Positions 6,940 through 15,047 of a DNA stretch of 64,000 nt are shown here, piece by piece. Under the pieces are notes generated by a model. That model saw nothing but the letters and a program-made list of their open reading frames with translations. It was not told the DNA's origin and did not search any database. Position 1 is the stretch's first letter. Every line of letters begins with the position of its first letter. The stretch is from Paenarthrobacter aurescens TC1 (GTDB lineage Bacteria > Actinomycetota > Actinomycetes > Actinomycetales > Micrococcaceae). The translations under genes were made by a program, and so were the position numbers. The stretch covers positions 1,178,001 through 1,242,000 of the forward strand of contig CP000474.1 of NCBI GenBank assembly GCA_000014925.1, read 5' to 3'.

Positions 6940-9396
6940 ATGGTGACTTCAAATCTCCAACACCAGTCAGCTGACTCCGCCATCCATGCCCTGATCGCCG
7001 AAGAACTCGGCGTCAAGACCTGGCAAGTCAAAGCCGCGGTGGAACTGCTCGACGCCGGATCCACCGTTCCGTTCATCGCCCGCTACCGTAAGGAAGTCAC
7101 CGGGACGCTCGATGACACCCAGCTCCGCGACCTTGAGGAACGCCTCAGATATCTGCGTGAGCTGGAAGAACGACGCAAATCCGTCCTGGAGGCGATTGCC
7201 GCCCAAGGCAAGCTGACCCCGGAACTGGAAGCCGCCGTCGTCGGGGCCGATACCAAGGCGCGCCTTGAGGACATCTACCTCCCCTTCAAATCCAAGCGCC
7301 GCACCAAGGCCCAGATCGCCCGCGAAGCCGGGCTGGAACCACTGGCCGATGTCCTGCTCGCCAATCCGCACCTGGACCCCGCCACCGAGGCCGCCAAATA
7401 CCTGAACGCCGAGCACTCCATCGACGACGCCGCCGCGGCGCTCGCAGGGGCCCGTGCCATCCTGGTGGAGCGCGTCGGGCAGGACGCTGACCTCGCCGAG
7501 GACCTCCGCGAACGCCTGTGGAAGCAGGGGCGGATGGTGTCCCGCGTCAAGAAGGGCATGGAGACCGAGGGCCAGAAGTTCAAGGACTACTACGAGTTCA
7601 CGCAGGTGCCTTCCGGCATGCCGTCGCATCGCGTGCTCGCCCTGTTGCGCGGTGAAAAGGACGGCGTCCTTGAGCTGGACCTCGCCGAAGCAGACCCTGC
7701 CGACGACGACGCCCTGGCTGCCGCCCGGGGCCGCTACGAGAACGCTGTTGCCAAGTGCCTGGGGGTCGCCAATCAGGGGCGGCCCGCCGACACCTGGTTG
7801 ACGCAAACTGCCCAGCTCGCCTGGCGGGGCCGTATTCTGGACCGGCTGACCACTGACCTTCGCGGACGCATGTTCGCCGACGCCGAGGACGAGGCCGTTC
7901 GCGTCTTTGCGGCCAACCTGCGCGATGTCCTGCTGGCCGCACCGGCCGGCAACCGCGCCACGCTTGGCCTTGACCCCGGGCTCCGCACCGGCGTCAAGGT
8001 GGCGGTGGTGGACGGCACCGGCAAGGTTGTCACCACGGACACCATCTACCCCCACGCCCCTGCGAAGAAGTGGGACGAAGCATTGGCCACCCTCGGCCGG
8101 CTGGCCAAGCAGTACAACGTGGAACTCGTGGCGATCGGCAACGGAACGGCGTCGCGCGAGACGGACAAACTGGCCACTGAGCTCATCAAGTCCCTCGAAG
8201 CCGCCGGCTCCAAGGGCATCCAGAAGCTTGTTGTTTCCGAGGCTGGAGCTTCGGTGTACTCCGCCTCCGCACTGGCGGCATCCGAGCTCCCGGGCATGGA
8301 TGTTTCGCTGCGTGGTGCTGTCTCCATCGCGCGTCGCCTGCAGGACCCCTTGGCAGAGCTGGTAAAAATCGAACCCAAGTCCATCGGCGTGGGGCAGTAC
8401 CAGCACGACGTCACCGCCGCGAAGCTCGACCGCTCATTGGATGCCGTAGTGGAAGACTGCGTGAACGCCGTGGGCGTGGACGTGAACACAGCATCCCCGG
8501 CGCTGCTCAGTCGAGTGGCCGGCGTCGGGCCGCTGCTGAGCGAGAACATCGTGGCTTACAGGAACCAGAATGGGCCGTTCGCGAAGCGCAGCGACCTCAA
8601 GAAGGTGCCCCGGCTCGGTGCCAAGGCGTTCGAGCAGTGCGCAGGCTTCCTCCGGATCACCGGGGGAGCGGAACCGTTGGATGCCTCCAGCGTGCACCCT
8701 GAAGCGTATTCTGTGGCTCGGAAGATCCTGATCGCAGCCGGTGGCGGTCCCGCCACGGCATTGGATCCGCAGGCTTTCGTGGATGGCACGTTCGGCCTGC
8801 CAACGGTCAAGGACATCATGTCCGAACTGGAGAAGCCCGGCCGCGACCCCCGTCCTGCTTTCAAGGCGGCGTCGTTCTCCGAGGGCATCGAGAAGATCTC
8901 CGACCTCAAGCCCGGCATGATCCTGGAAGGCACTGTTACCAATGTGGCCGCCTTCGGTGCGTTCGTTGATGTCGGAGTGCACCAGGACGGCCTGGTCCAC
9001 GTGTCGGCACTATCCAACAAGTTCGTCTCGGATCCGCGCGAGATCGTGAAGTCCGGCCAAGTAGTACGGGTCAAAGTGTTGGAGGCCGACCCCGAACGCA
9101 AGCGCATCTCCCTGACATTGAGGCTCGACGACGAACCAGGCGCTGCTGGTGGGCGCACCTCGGGTGGACGTGCTTCGGGCGGCCAGGGTGCTGGCGAGCG
9201 TGCTGCTGGTCAGCCGGGTCAGCGTGGCGGCGGCCAGCGTTCGGGCCAGCCGGGCCAGGGTTCGCCGCGTCAGGGGCAGGGGCAGGGTGATCGGCGTCAG
9301 GGCGGCGCGCGCCAAGGCAAGCCCCAGCAGGCTCCGGCCGCTCCTGCCAACACAGCAATGGCTGAAGCGTTGCGAAGGGCCGGACTGGGTAAATAA
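6940..9396 (+). CDS. tex: Tex-like RNA-binding transcription accessory protein
   Basis: About 818 residues. The order matches Tex: an N-terminal helical region with STVPFIARYRKE; a YqgF/RNase-H-like domain with LGLDPGLRTGVKVAVVDG; helix-hairpin-helix repeats (ASPALLSRVAGVGP, RLGAKAFEQCAGFLRI); and an S1 domain (GMILEGTVTNVAAFGAFVDV, then HQDGLVHVSALS). A low-complexity Gly/Gln/Arg tail of about 75 residues follows, as in actinobacterial homologs. Tex binds nucleic acids and associates with RNA polymerase. The start at 6940 is preferred over a GTG at 6925, because the family begins near this point and GAGG lies just upstream. Confidence 0.93.
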   Translation: MVTSNLQHQSADSAIHALIAEELGVKTWQVKAAVELLDAGSTVPFIARYRKEVTGTLDDTQLRDLEERLRYLRELEERRKSVLEAIAAQGKLTPELEAAVVGADTKARLEDIYLPFKSKRRTKAQIAREAGLEPLADVLLANPHLDPATEAAKYLNAEHSIDDAAAALAGARAILVERVGQDADLAEDLRERLWKQGRMVSRVKKGMETEGQKFKDYYEFTQVPSGMPSHRVLALLRGEKDGVLELDLAEADPADDDALAAARGRYENAVAKCLGVANQGRPADTWLTQTAQLAWRGRILDRLTTDLRGRMFADAEDEAVRVFAANLRDVLLAAPAGNRATLGLDPGLRTGVKVAVVDGTGKVVTTDTIYPHAPAKKWDEALATLGRLAKQYNVELVAIGNGTASRETDKLATELIKSLEAAGSKGIQKLVVSEAGASVYSASALAASELPGMDVSLRGAVSIARRLQDPLAELVKIEPKSIGVGQYQHDVTAAKLDRSLDAVVEDCVNAVGVDVNTASPALLSRVAGVGPLLSENIVAYRNQNGPFAKRSDLKKVPRLGAKAFEQCAGFLRITGGAEPLDASSVHPEAYSVARKILIAAGGGPATALDPQAFVDGTFGLPTVKDIMSELEKPGRDPRPAFKAASFSEGIEKISDLKPGMILEGTVTNVAAFGAFVDVGVHQDGLVHVSALSNKFVSDPREIVKSGQVVRVKVLEADPERKRISLTLRLDDEPGAAGGRTSGGRASGGQGAGERAAGQPGQRGGGQRSGQPGQGSPRQGQGQGDRRQGGARQGKPQQAPAAPANTAMAEALRRAGLGK

Positions 9397-9404
9397 GGTG
9401 CGGC

Positions 9405-10436
9405 CTACAAACCCGCGGTCCTGGCTTCCCACACCTCGGCGTTCGAGGGCTGCAACGCCATGGGTAGCCAGCGCCCGATGCGCTCGAAAGCTAGTCGCCT
9501 GACCGGTTCCGGTGAGAGGAAGATGTCGTGGAACGCGTTCGGCAACCGGCTCACGGTGACGGTATCGGCCAAGGACAACGAGCGGTGGGCCACGGCGTCG
9601 ACATTGAGTGCAACGTCAGCAGTGAGCGCGTCGGCCGACCATTTTGGCTGGAGGTAGCTCTTGTCCGAGAGCAGCACGAGTACCGGAACATCGATGCCCA
9701 AACCGGCTGCGACGGTCGCCTGGCCGCGGAACACGGCGTCAAGGAATGCAGGAGTGATGGGGAATCCCCGGTCGGGCCGCCACTCGAGGTTGTAGTCCCA
9801 CTCACCGTCAAGGGTGGCTGATACGGCCCGGGTGTAGATTCCCGGATCTACTGGCGGCAGTGGTGCCAAGGGGTGGAGCCGGGCGTGCAGCCCTACCAAG
9901 GGTGCGATCGCCCGCCTGCCGAGCTCGGTAGCCTGAAATTCCAGCCAGGGGCTGTTGAGGATCAAGGCCGATGCGATGCCTGGGTGGCGGGACGCCCACA
10001 GGCTGAGGGTGAGTCCACCGGTGGAGTGGCCCAACAGAATGAGCGGCCGGTCTTGGCCGGCATCCCCGGAGCGGCCCATGGCGGACAGCGCTGCTGCGAT
10101 GTCGGCGTCGTAGTCCGCCAGGTTGGTGACGAAGCCAGGCACGAGGCCAGGACCGAGGCTGCGGCCGTAGTTATGCAGGTCCAAGGCGTAGAAGCGGGCG
10201 CCGGCCCGATGCCAGAACTCGGCTACGTGCCGTTGGAAGAAGTAGTCCGACCAGCCGTGGACATACAGAACGTCGGCGTCGATTCCTGCGGGGTCCGGAA
10301 TGCCGTCCACGGCCTCCGGCCACTCCGGGGCGGTGCCCAGGTACCGCACCAAGGTGGCCACAGCACCGCCGTCGAGCGTCAGCGTTTGTTGCTCGAAGCC
10401 TTCGCCAAGAATGTCCGGGGACCACGGCTGAGTCAT
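9405..10436 (-). CDS. Alpha/beta hydrolase (serine hydrolase, lysophospholipase-like)
   Basis: The start at 10436 is preferred. AAGGA lies at a good distance upstream and the ATG overlaps the stop of the preceding gene as ATGA, which implies translational coupling. The roughly 343-residue protein has the nucleophile elbow GHSTGG and an oxyanion region near LYVHGWSDYF. The catalytic His is likely in NAFHDIFLS near the C terminus. It resembles Hydrolase_4/monoglyceride-lipase-like enzymes; the substrate is unknown. It forms a two-gene operon with the DUF1622 membrane protein. Confidence 0.82.
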   Translation of the reverse strand: MTQPWSPDILGEGFEQQTLTLDGGAVATLVRYLGTAPEWPEAVDGIPDPAGIDADVLYVHGWSDYFFQRHVAEFWHRAGARFYALDLHNYGRSLGPGLVPGFVTNLADYDADIAAALSAMGRSGDAGQDRPLILLGHSTGGLTLSLWASRHPGIASALILNSPWLEFQATELGRRAIAPLVGLHARLHPLAPLPPVDPGIYTRAVSATLDGEWDYNLEWRPDRGFPITPAFLDAVFRGQATVAAGLGIDVPVLVLLSDKSYLQPKWSADALTADVALNVDAVAHRSLSLADTVTVSRLPNAFHDIFLSPEPVRRLAFERIGRWLPMALQPSNAEVWEARTAGL

Positions 10437-10795
10437 GAGTCCTTTTCCTTCTGCCACGGCCAGCGGCCCGTAATTTCCAGCTCGAGGGAAAAGCTGAGGA
10501 ACGTGCGGATCAGCACGATGATGGCCAGGACTCCGACGCTTTCAAAAGTGGGGGTGACGGCCACGGTTCTGATGATGTCGGCGGCCACAAGGAGCTCGAG
10601 CCCCAAAAGAATGGACCTGCCCAGCAACTGCCGGTAAGAGCGGTACGGAGAAAACGGGGCGAGCCCGCGAGCCCGCTTAGGCTGGTATCCGCGGAGGGCC
10701 AGGGGAACCGAAATCAGGGCTCCGATCACCATGACGGCCACCCCCGCGAAGTCCATGTACCGGCCGACTTCTTCGATGACGTGCTGGAAATCCAT
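10433..10795 (-). CDS. DUF1622 family membrane protein
   Basis: A 120-residue protein with three predicted membrane segments: FAGVAVMVIGALISVPLA, LLGLELLVAADIIRTVAV and VGVLAIIVLIRTFLSFSLEL. The GLELLVAADII and RTFLSFSLELE elements are hallmarks of DUF1622. The function is unknown. GGGGAGGG precedes the ATG. Its stop overlaps the start of the hydrolase gene by 4 bases, so the two are probably produced together. Confidence 0.85.
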   Translation of the reverse strand: MDFQHVIEEVGRYMDFAGVAVMVIGALISVPLALRGYQPKRARGLAPFSPYRSYRQLLGRSILLGLELLVAADIIRTVAVTPTFESVGVLAIIVLIRTFLSFSLELEITGRWPWQKEKDS

Positions 10796-10858
10796 GGCCC
10801 TCCCCGGTTAGGTGCGTGACACCACCGTCTCACAGAGCAACCCCGTAAACAGCAAACA

Positions 10859-10910
10859 ACGACGACGGCAGCCCGGTTCCGTACAAACTGAACCTGGCTG
10901 CCGTCGTCGT
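10859..10910 (-). terminator. Rho-independent-type hairpin
   Basis: A perfect 15-bp stem (10859-10873 and 10896-10910) with a 22-base loop that can pair further. It lies just downstream of the minus-strand gene ending at 10930, and is followed in that direction by a moderately T-rich stretch. Confidence 0.75.
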
Positions 10911-10929
10911 GAGTTGGTGAAAGGTACCG

Positions 10930-11844
10930 CTACTGCAGAGGCGCCGGCACCGGGAAGAAGACCCGGGGATCCTGCAGCAGGGCCGGGTAGTCGAAGTCGG
11001 AGCGCTTGATCACCTTGGTGACCTCGAAATTGCGCGCAAACCGGCCGTCAACAGTGATGGGTCGGCCGTGGATGAGGCCGACGGCGAAGGTCTGCCCACC
11101 GTCGAACGGCACGGCGAGCTCGGTCTTGCCCGGCAGGGTGTTGAACGCCTGCTCCTGTGCCTGGCGCTTGCGCGTGGGCTTCTTTTCAAGCTGCTTGACG
11201 GGTCGCTTCTTGGGACCCTTGACCTGGCGGCGGGACTTCTCCTCGGCGTACACAAACTGGTACTCGTCGGGGTCTGCCGGGGCAGCGGCCCGGGCTTTGC
11301 CGTGCGGCGGCATGGCGACTGTGGTGAGCTGCTCCGGTCGGAGATCCTCAACGGCTGCACGGAGGATCCACAGGCTGTCATCCTCGGGGTCTTCCGGGTG
11401 GAACTCGTGATTCGGTTCCGGCCATACGTACTCCAGCTTTTCCTCGGTGCCCGGGAAGAGCTGGGCGTAGTGCTTGGGATCCTTGCTGATCAGCTTGGAA
11501 CGGTGGCTGAGGTGCAGGTCCTCGTGTCCAAGCCACGGCGGCATGACGATCCTGGATGCGTAATCCGGGTGGGCCGCCTGCGGTGCGAACTCCGTGATGT
11601 TGGTGCGGGTGTTGTCCGGGTGTCCGCGCGCAATCCATTCGTCAGCCATGGCCAGGCCGTACATGGTGAGCGCAGGGACGTGGCCCATCCACATGCGCAC
11701 GGCGGGGTGGGACTGCCAACCGTACTCCGGGATCACCAACGCGCGGAGAACCTGAAGGGCTTCGACGCGCTGTTTGCCGAGCCTTGAAGTGTCGAGCGCC
11801 GCGGCACTCTCACGGAAATCGGCGAAAGGGAGGAAAGTCTGCAT
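10930..11844 (-). CDS. MSMEG_6728-like protein, endonuclease V-type fold
   Basis: The start at 11844 gives the family-typical N terminus MQTFLPFADF; the open frame extends 18 codons further upstream, but those residues look non-coding. About 304 residues. The first 150 (RLGKQRVEALQVLRAL, then HPAVRMWMGHVPAL) match a conserved actinobacterial family related by annotation to pyrimidine-dimer glycosylases. The Lys-rich middle (KGPKKRPVKQLEKKPTRKR) could bind nucleic acid. The C-terminal part has no family I recognise. Repair activity is inference only. A strong terminator hairpin follows. Confidence 0.7.
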   Translation of the reverse strand: MQTFLPFADFRESAAALDTSRLGKQRVEALQVLRALVIPEYGWQSHPAVRMWMGHVPALTMYGLAMADEWIARGHPDNTRTNITEFAPQAAHPDYASRIVMPPWLGHEDLHLSHRSKLISKDPKHYAQLFPGTEEKLEYVWPEPNHEFHPEDPEDDSLWILRAAVEDLRPEQLTTVAMPPHGKARAAAPADPDEYQFVYAEEKSRRQVKGPKKRPVKQLEKKPTRKRQAQEQAFNTLPGKTELAVPFDGGQTFAVGLIHGRPITVDGRFARNFEVTKVIKRSDFDYPALLQDPRVFFPVPAPLQ

Positions 11845-11915
11845 CCTTTCAGTTTGAGGGTGCCGGGCTTGAGAACCAAGTTGAGTGCTCCGGGACACGT
11901 ACCGGTGTTGGGGCC

Positions 11916-11921
11916 TAGAGT
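11916..11921 (+). promoter_or_regulatory. Leaderless -10 box TAGAGT
   Basis: TAGAGT ends 6 bases before the GTG start at 11928 and no Shine-Dalgarno is visible, which suggests leaderless translation. Confidence 0.5.
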
Positions 11922-11927
11922 TGTCGG

Positions 11928-12959
11928 GTGGAAACTTTTGGCGAGAAAACTACCTCAACGGCGCCTCCGGTTGCCGAACTGCACCTGCACATCGAAGGGA
12001 CTCTCCAGCCAGAGCTGATCTTTGCCCTGGCCGAACGAAACGGCATCGAACTGCCGTACGAAGACATTGAGGAACTCCGGGAAAAGTACGAGTTCACTGA
12101 CCTGCAATCTTTCCTGGACCTCTACTACGCCAACATGGCCGTCCTGCAGACCGAGCAGGATTTCACTGACATGACGCGTGCGTATCTGGAGCGGGCCGCT
12201 GCCGGGGGAGTGCGCCATGCGGAAATCATGATGGACCCGCAGGCGCACACATCCCGGGGTGTGGCGCTGGAGACCTGCGTCAATGGTGTGGCCAACGCCT
12301 TGGCCACGTCCGAAGAAGACTTTGGCGTCTCCACTCTCCTCATCGCTGCGTTCCTGCGCGACATGTCCGAGGATTCGGCGCTTGAGGTGCTGGACCAGCT
12401 CCTGGCCATGCACGCGCCGATCGCCGGCATCGGCTTGGACTCCGCAGAGGTGGGCAATCCGCCGTCGAAATTTGAGCGACTGTACCAGCGCGCCGCTGAA
12501 GCCGGTTTGCGGAGGATCGCACACGCGGGCGAAGAAGGACCGGCCTCCTACATCACCGAGGCACTGGATGTGCTTCACGTCGAACGGATCGATCACGGCA
12601 TCCGCTGCATGGAAGACACGGATGTGGTGCAACGGCTCGTCGCTGAACAGGTTCCCTTGACTGTCTGCCCGCTCTCCAATGTCCGGCTCCGCGCGGTGGA
12701 TAAGCTGGCTGACCACCCATTGCCCGAGATGTTGGCGATTGGGCTGAACGTTTGCGTGAACTCGGATGACCCCGCTTACTTTGGCGGCTACGTGGACGAC
12801 AACTTCGAGCAACTGGTCAAGGTCCTGGAGTTCTCGGTTCCGGAGCAGGCCACCTTGGCTGCCAACTCCATCCGTTCCTCCTTTGCCAGTGACGCCCGGA
12901 AAGCGGTGCTGCTGGACGAGGTCACGGAGTGGGTCAAGGCCTCCGTAACGCCCGCCTAA
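11928..12959 (+). CDS. Adenine deaminase-type member of the adenosine deaminase family
   Basis: A 343-residue metal-dependent deaminase. HLHIEGT near residue 19 gives the first two zinc ligands. IAHAGEEGP contains the catalytic Glu, IDHGIRC the following His, and NSDDPAYFGGY the last Asp ligand. HIEGT and SDDPAYFGGY are characteristic of the Aah1-like adenine deaminase branch (adenine to hypoxanthine); true adenosine deaminases usually have HLDG and TDDP. With the cytosine deaminase at 5506 and the ribonucleoside genes at 16-20 kb, this gives the region a base-salvage flavour. The start is GTG. Confidence 0.85.
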   Translation: METFGEKTTSTAPPVAELHLHIEGTLQPELIFALAERNGIELPYEDIEELREKYEFTDLQSFLDLYYANMAVLQTEQDFTDMTRAYLERAAAGGVRHAEIMMDPQAHTSRGVALETCVNGVANALATSEEDFGVSTLLIAAFLRDMSEDSALEVLDQLLAMHAPIAGIGLDSAEVGNPPSKFERLYQRAAEAGLRRIAHAGEEGPASYITEALDVLHVERIDHGIRCMEDTDVVQRLVAEQVPLTVCPLSNVRLRAVDKLADHPLPEMLAIGLNVCVNSDDPAYFGGYVDDNFEQLVKVLEFSVPEQATLAANSIRSSFASDARKAVLLDEVTEWVKASVTPA

Positions 12960-13104
12960 AGCACTGCAGCCGAGACCCGTAAATCACTTGCGGCGTCCGG
13001 GATGTCACACTCGGTCACGACACACGGTGTTTACCTTCTGCAGTCGCGGGAATTAACAATTCATTGGCAAACTGCTAGGGAGTATCCACCGTTGAAGGAG
13101 AAGC

Positions 13105-14016
13105 ATGGGCGCGAACACCGCCGAGAACACCAACCTTCGTCTGAAGGCCGTCCTGGACATCCTCGCCGAAAACGTATGGTCCGGGGCAACGCTGAACGCC
13201 GGCGAGGTGCTGGCCGAAGCGATCGTCCGAGTACCTTTCAATGACCACGAGGCTGAACTTCTCAGTGGTGGCATCCCTCGCGGCCACAAGACCCTGACGT
13301 CGGCATCGGCCAAGCTGGTCAAGTCCGGATGGTTGGTCAAGGGACGTTCGGGCTGGACCATTCCGGAGGACGGCCTGCGTGCGACAGTCGCGTTCCCGGA
13401 CGCGGCCGCTTTCGGAGCAGCGCTCGACGCCGGAACGCCGGTACCTGCCGACGTCGCCGTTCCGACGGCCCCGCCCGCGAAGCCCCAGGCCAAGAAGGCA
13501 GCTGCTACCAAGCGGACTGCCACGAAGAAGGTCTCCGCGCCCAAGGTTGCGGCTGCCGACGTAGCTGAGCCGAAGGTCGCTGCGGCCAAGGTCTCCGCGC
13601 CGAAGGCCAAGGCTGCAACAGCCAAGGCTTCCTCCGCGGGGGCTGCCCCTGCTGCGAAGAAGTCCACCCGCAAGGCGCCGGCGAAAGCAGCGGCGGCATC
13701 CGCCGTCGAGACTGTGCCGCAACCGGACGCCGTCGCGATCGCCGGTGACTTCAACAAGATCCTTGGAGCACCCGAGGACTGGGCGCCGCAGTACGACGAA
13801 GCCCAGATGGAGTTCAACCCAATCGTCCAGGTGTGGACGCTGACGGCTGAACTGCCCGCCGGTTTCTACACGTACAAGATTGCGCTGAACCGTTCTTGGG
13901 ATGAGAACTATGGTGCGTTCGGTGCCCGTGACGGAGCCAACCATGAGTTGAACCACGACGGCGGCCCCGTCACCATCACGTACAGCCACACGACGCGGGA
14001 CATCGTGGTCGGCTAA
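13105..14016 (+). CDS. Winged-helix / histone H1-like linker / X25 domain fusion protein
   Basis: A 303-residue protein with three parts. Residues 1-95 look like a winged helix (KTLTSASAKLVKSGWLVK, then GWTIPEDGLRA). Residues 105-210 are an Ala/Lys/Pro tract resembling histone H1 or bacterial nucleoid proteins (KKAAATKRTATKKV and similar). Residues 212-303 match the X25 domain of pullulanases (VAIAGDFNKILGAPEDW, then FYTYKIALNRSWDENYG). No catalytic domain is present. GAAGGAG precedes the ATG. It is monocistronic, with a strong hairpin behind. A nucleoid or DNA-binding role with a glucan-like-binding fold is inference; I know no function for this arrangement. Confidence 0.75.
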   Translation: MGANTAENTNLRLKAVLDILAENVWSGATLNAGEVLAEAIVRVPFNDHEAELLSGGIPRGHKTLTSASAKLVKSGWLVKGRSGWTIPEDGLRATVAFPDAAAFGAALDAGTPVPADVAVPTAPPAKPQAKKAAATKRTATKKVSAPKVAAADVAEPKVAAAKVSAPKAKAATAKASSAGAAPAAKKSTRKAPAKAAAASAVETVPQPDAVAIAGDFNKILGAPEDWAPQYDEAQMEFNPIVQVWTLTAELPAGFYTYKIALNRSWDENYGAFGARDGANHELNHDGGPVTITYSHTTRDIVVG

Positions 14017-14033
14017 GTCTCCCTGTCTCGGAA

Positions 14034-14090
14034 CCCGCCCTTGTTCGTCCCGCGACCCGTTGTACGGTGAGCGGGACGGACGAGGGCGGG
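14034..14090 (+). terminator. Strong hairpin terminator
   Basis: Two 20-base arms (14034-14053 and 14071-14090) pair at 18 of 20 positions around a 17-base loop, just after the stop at 14016 and before acyP. Confidence 0.75.
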
Positions 14091-14108
14091 TCTGGTTAAG
14101 GTGGTTCC

Positions 14109-14393
14109 ATGACTGACGAAACCCTCCGCCTCACAGCCCGTATCACCGGCGTGGTCCAGGGCGTGGGTTTTCGCTATTGGACTGCCCGGAAAGCGGATGA
14201 ACTCCTGCTGAAAGGGACGGTACGCAACAGCGCGGACGGTTCCGTTGAACTGGTGGCCGAAGGCTCAGCGGCCGACGTGGACAGCATCGTGAAGTGGCTT
14301 CACTCGTCGCGGGCGCCGGGCCGGGTGGAGAACGTTGATTTCCAGGTTTCCGACGCAACGGGGGAGTTCGACGACTTCCGGATTATCGACTAG
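14109..14393 (+). CDS. acyP: Acylphosphatase
   Basis: 94 residues, the usual length. The phosphate-binding loop is GVVQGVGFRYW with the catalytic Arg at residue 22. The second catalytic residue is Asn 40 in VRNSADGSVEL. The enzyme hydrolyses acyl phosphates in the cytoplasm. AAGGTGG lies 4 bases before the ATG. It appears to be a single-gene unit; a TetR operator follows at once. Confidence 0.93.
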   Translation: MTDETLRLTARITGVVQGVGFRYWTARKADELLLKGTVRNSADGSVELVAEGSAADVDSIVKWLHSSRAPGRVENVDFQVSDATGEFDDFRIID

Positions 14394-14421
14394 CGACCAA
14401 GCTGTCGGTCGAAATAAATAT

Positions 14422-14438
14422 ATAGACTGGTCTATTAT
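14422..14438 (+). promoter_or_regulatory. TetR operator overlapping a leaderless -10 box
   Basis: ATAGAC-TG-GTCTAT (14422-14435) is a dyad with perfect 6-bp arms, the form bound by LmrA/YxaF-type TetR repressors. It overlaps TATTAT (14433-14438), which lies exactly 6 bases before the ATG at 14445. Repressor binding would block polymerase, so autoregulation is expected. Confidence 0.7.
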
Positions 14439-14444
14439 TTAGCC

Positions 14445-15047
14445 ATGGCTTCTTCGTATCCCAAAGGACTCGCAACCCGGCAGCGCTTAGTGGACTCCAT
14501 GCTCGAGCTCATCCAGCTTCACGGCTACCACGGAACGGGGCTCAACACGGTGCTGGCACGATCCGGGGCCCCGAAGGGCTCCCTGTACTTTCATTTCCCG
14601 GAGGGGAAAACCGAACTCGGGATCGCCGCTGTGGGGCTGGCCGGCGATCAGTTCGCTGAGCTGATCGGCACGGCGACCACAACGGCCTCCTCGCCCAGCG
14701 CCGCGGTAGACGCACTGGTCGCCGAACTCAAAGGCATTCTGGAAGCCAGTGATTACCAAGCCGGTTGTCCTGTCTCATCCGTTGCCTTGGACGCAGGGTC
14801 TGAGAACGAGCCGCTCCGGGAGGCATGCGGCCAGGTGTATGACGCCTGGGTCAGTGCAGTGTCCAGCTACCTTTCTACGTTCGGGCTCAAGAAAGAGCAG
14901 GCGCAACCTTTGGCGACGTCGATGATCTGCCTGGTGGAGGGCTCCCTCATTCTGTCCCGCGCCTACAAGTCCACCCAGCCTCTGGACGCAGCTGCCGGGA
15001 CGCTCAAAATGTTGATGAAGGCAGTTCACAGCGAGGCGAACGCATGA
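14445..15047 (+). CDS. TetR/AcrR family regulator, LmrA/YxaF type
   Basis: 200 residues. The N-terminal helix-turn-helix runs from RQRLVDSMLELIQLHG through GAPKGSLYFHFPEGKTEL, typical of the LmrA/YxaF branch. The C-terminal ligand domain carries ASDYQAGCPVSSVALDAG. No Shine-Dalgarno is visible and an operator overlaps the -10 box, so the gene probably represses itself and the downstream oxidoreductase gene, whose ATG overlaps its stop (ATGA). Confidence 0.9.
   Translation: MASSYPKGLATRQRLVDSMLELIQLHGYHGTGLNTVLARSGAPKGSLYFHFPEGKTELGIAAVGLAGDQFAELIGTATTTASSPSAAVDALVAELKGILEASDYQAGCPVSSVALDAGSENEPLREACGQVYDAWVSAVSSYLSTFGLKKEQAQPLATSMICLVEGSLILSRAYKSTQPLDAAAGTLKMLMKAVHSEANA

Noticed and set aside
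6967..8406. 479-codon open frame antisense to tex
   Set aside because: It is a by-product of GC-rich third positions in tex; the residues show no recognisable domain, and tex is unambiguous on the other strand.
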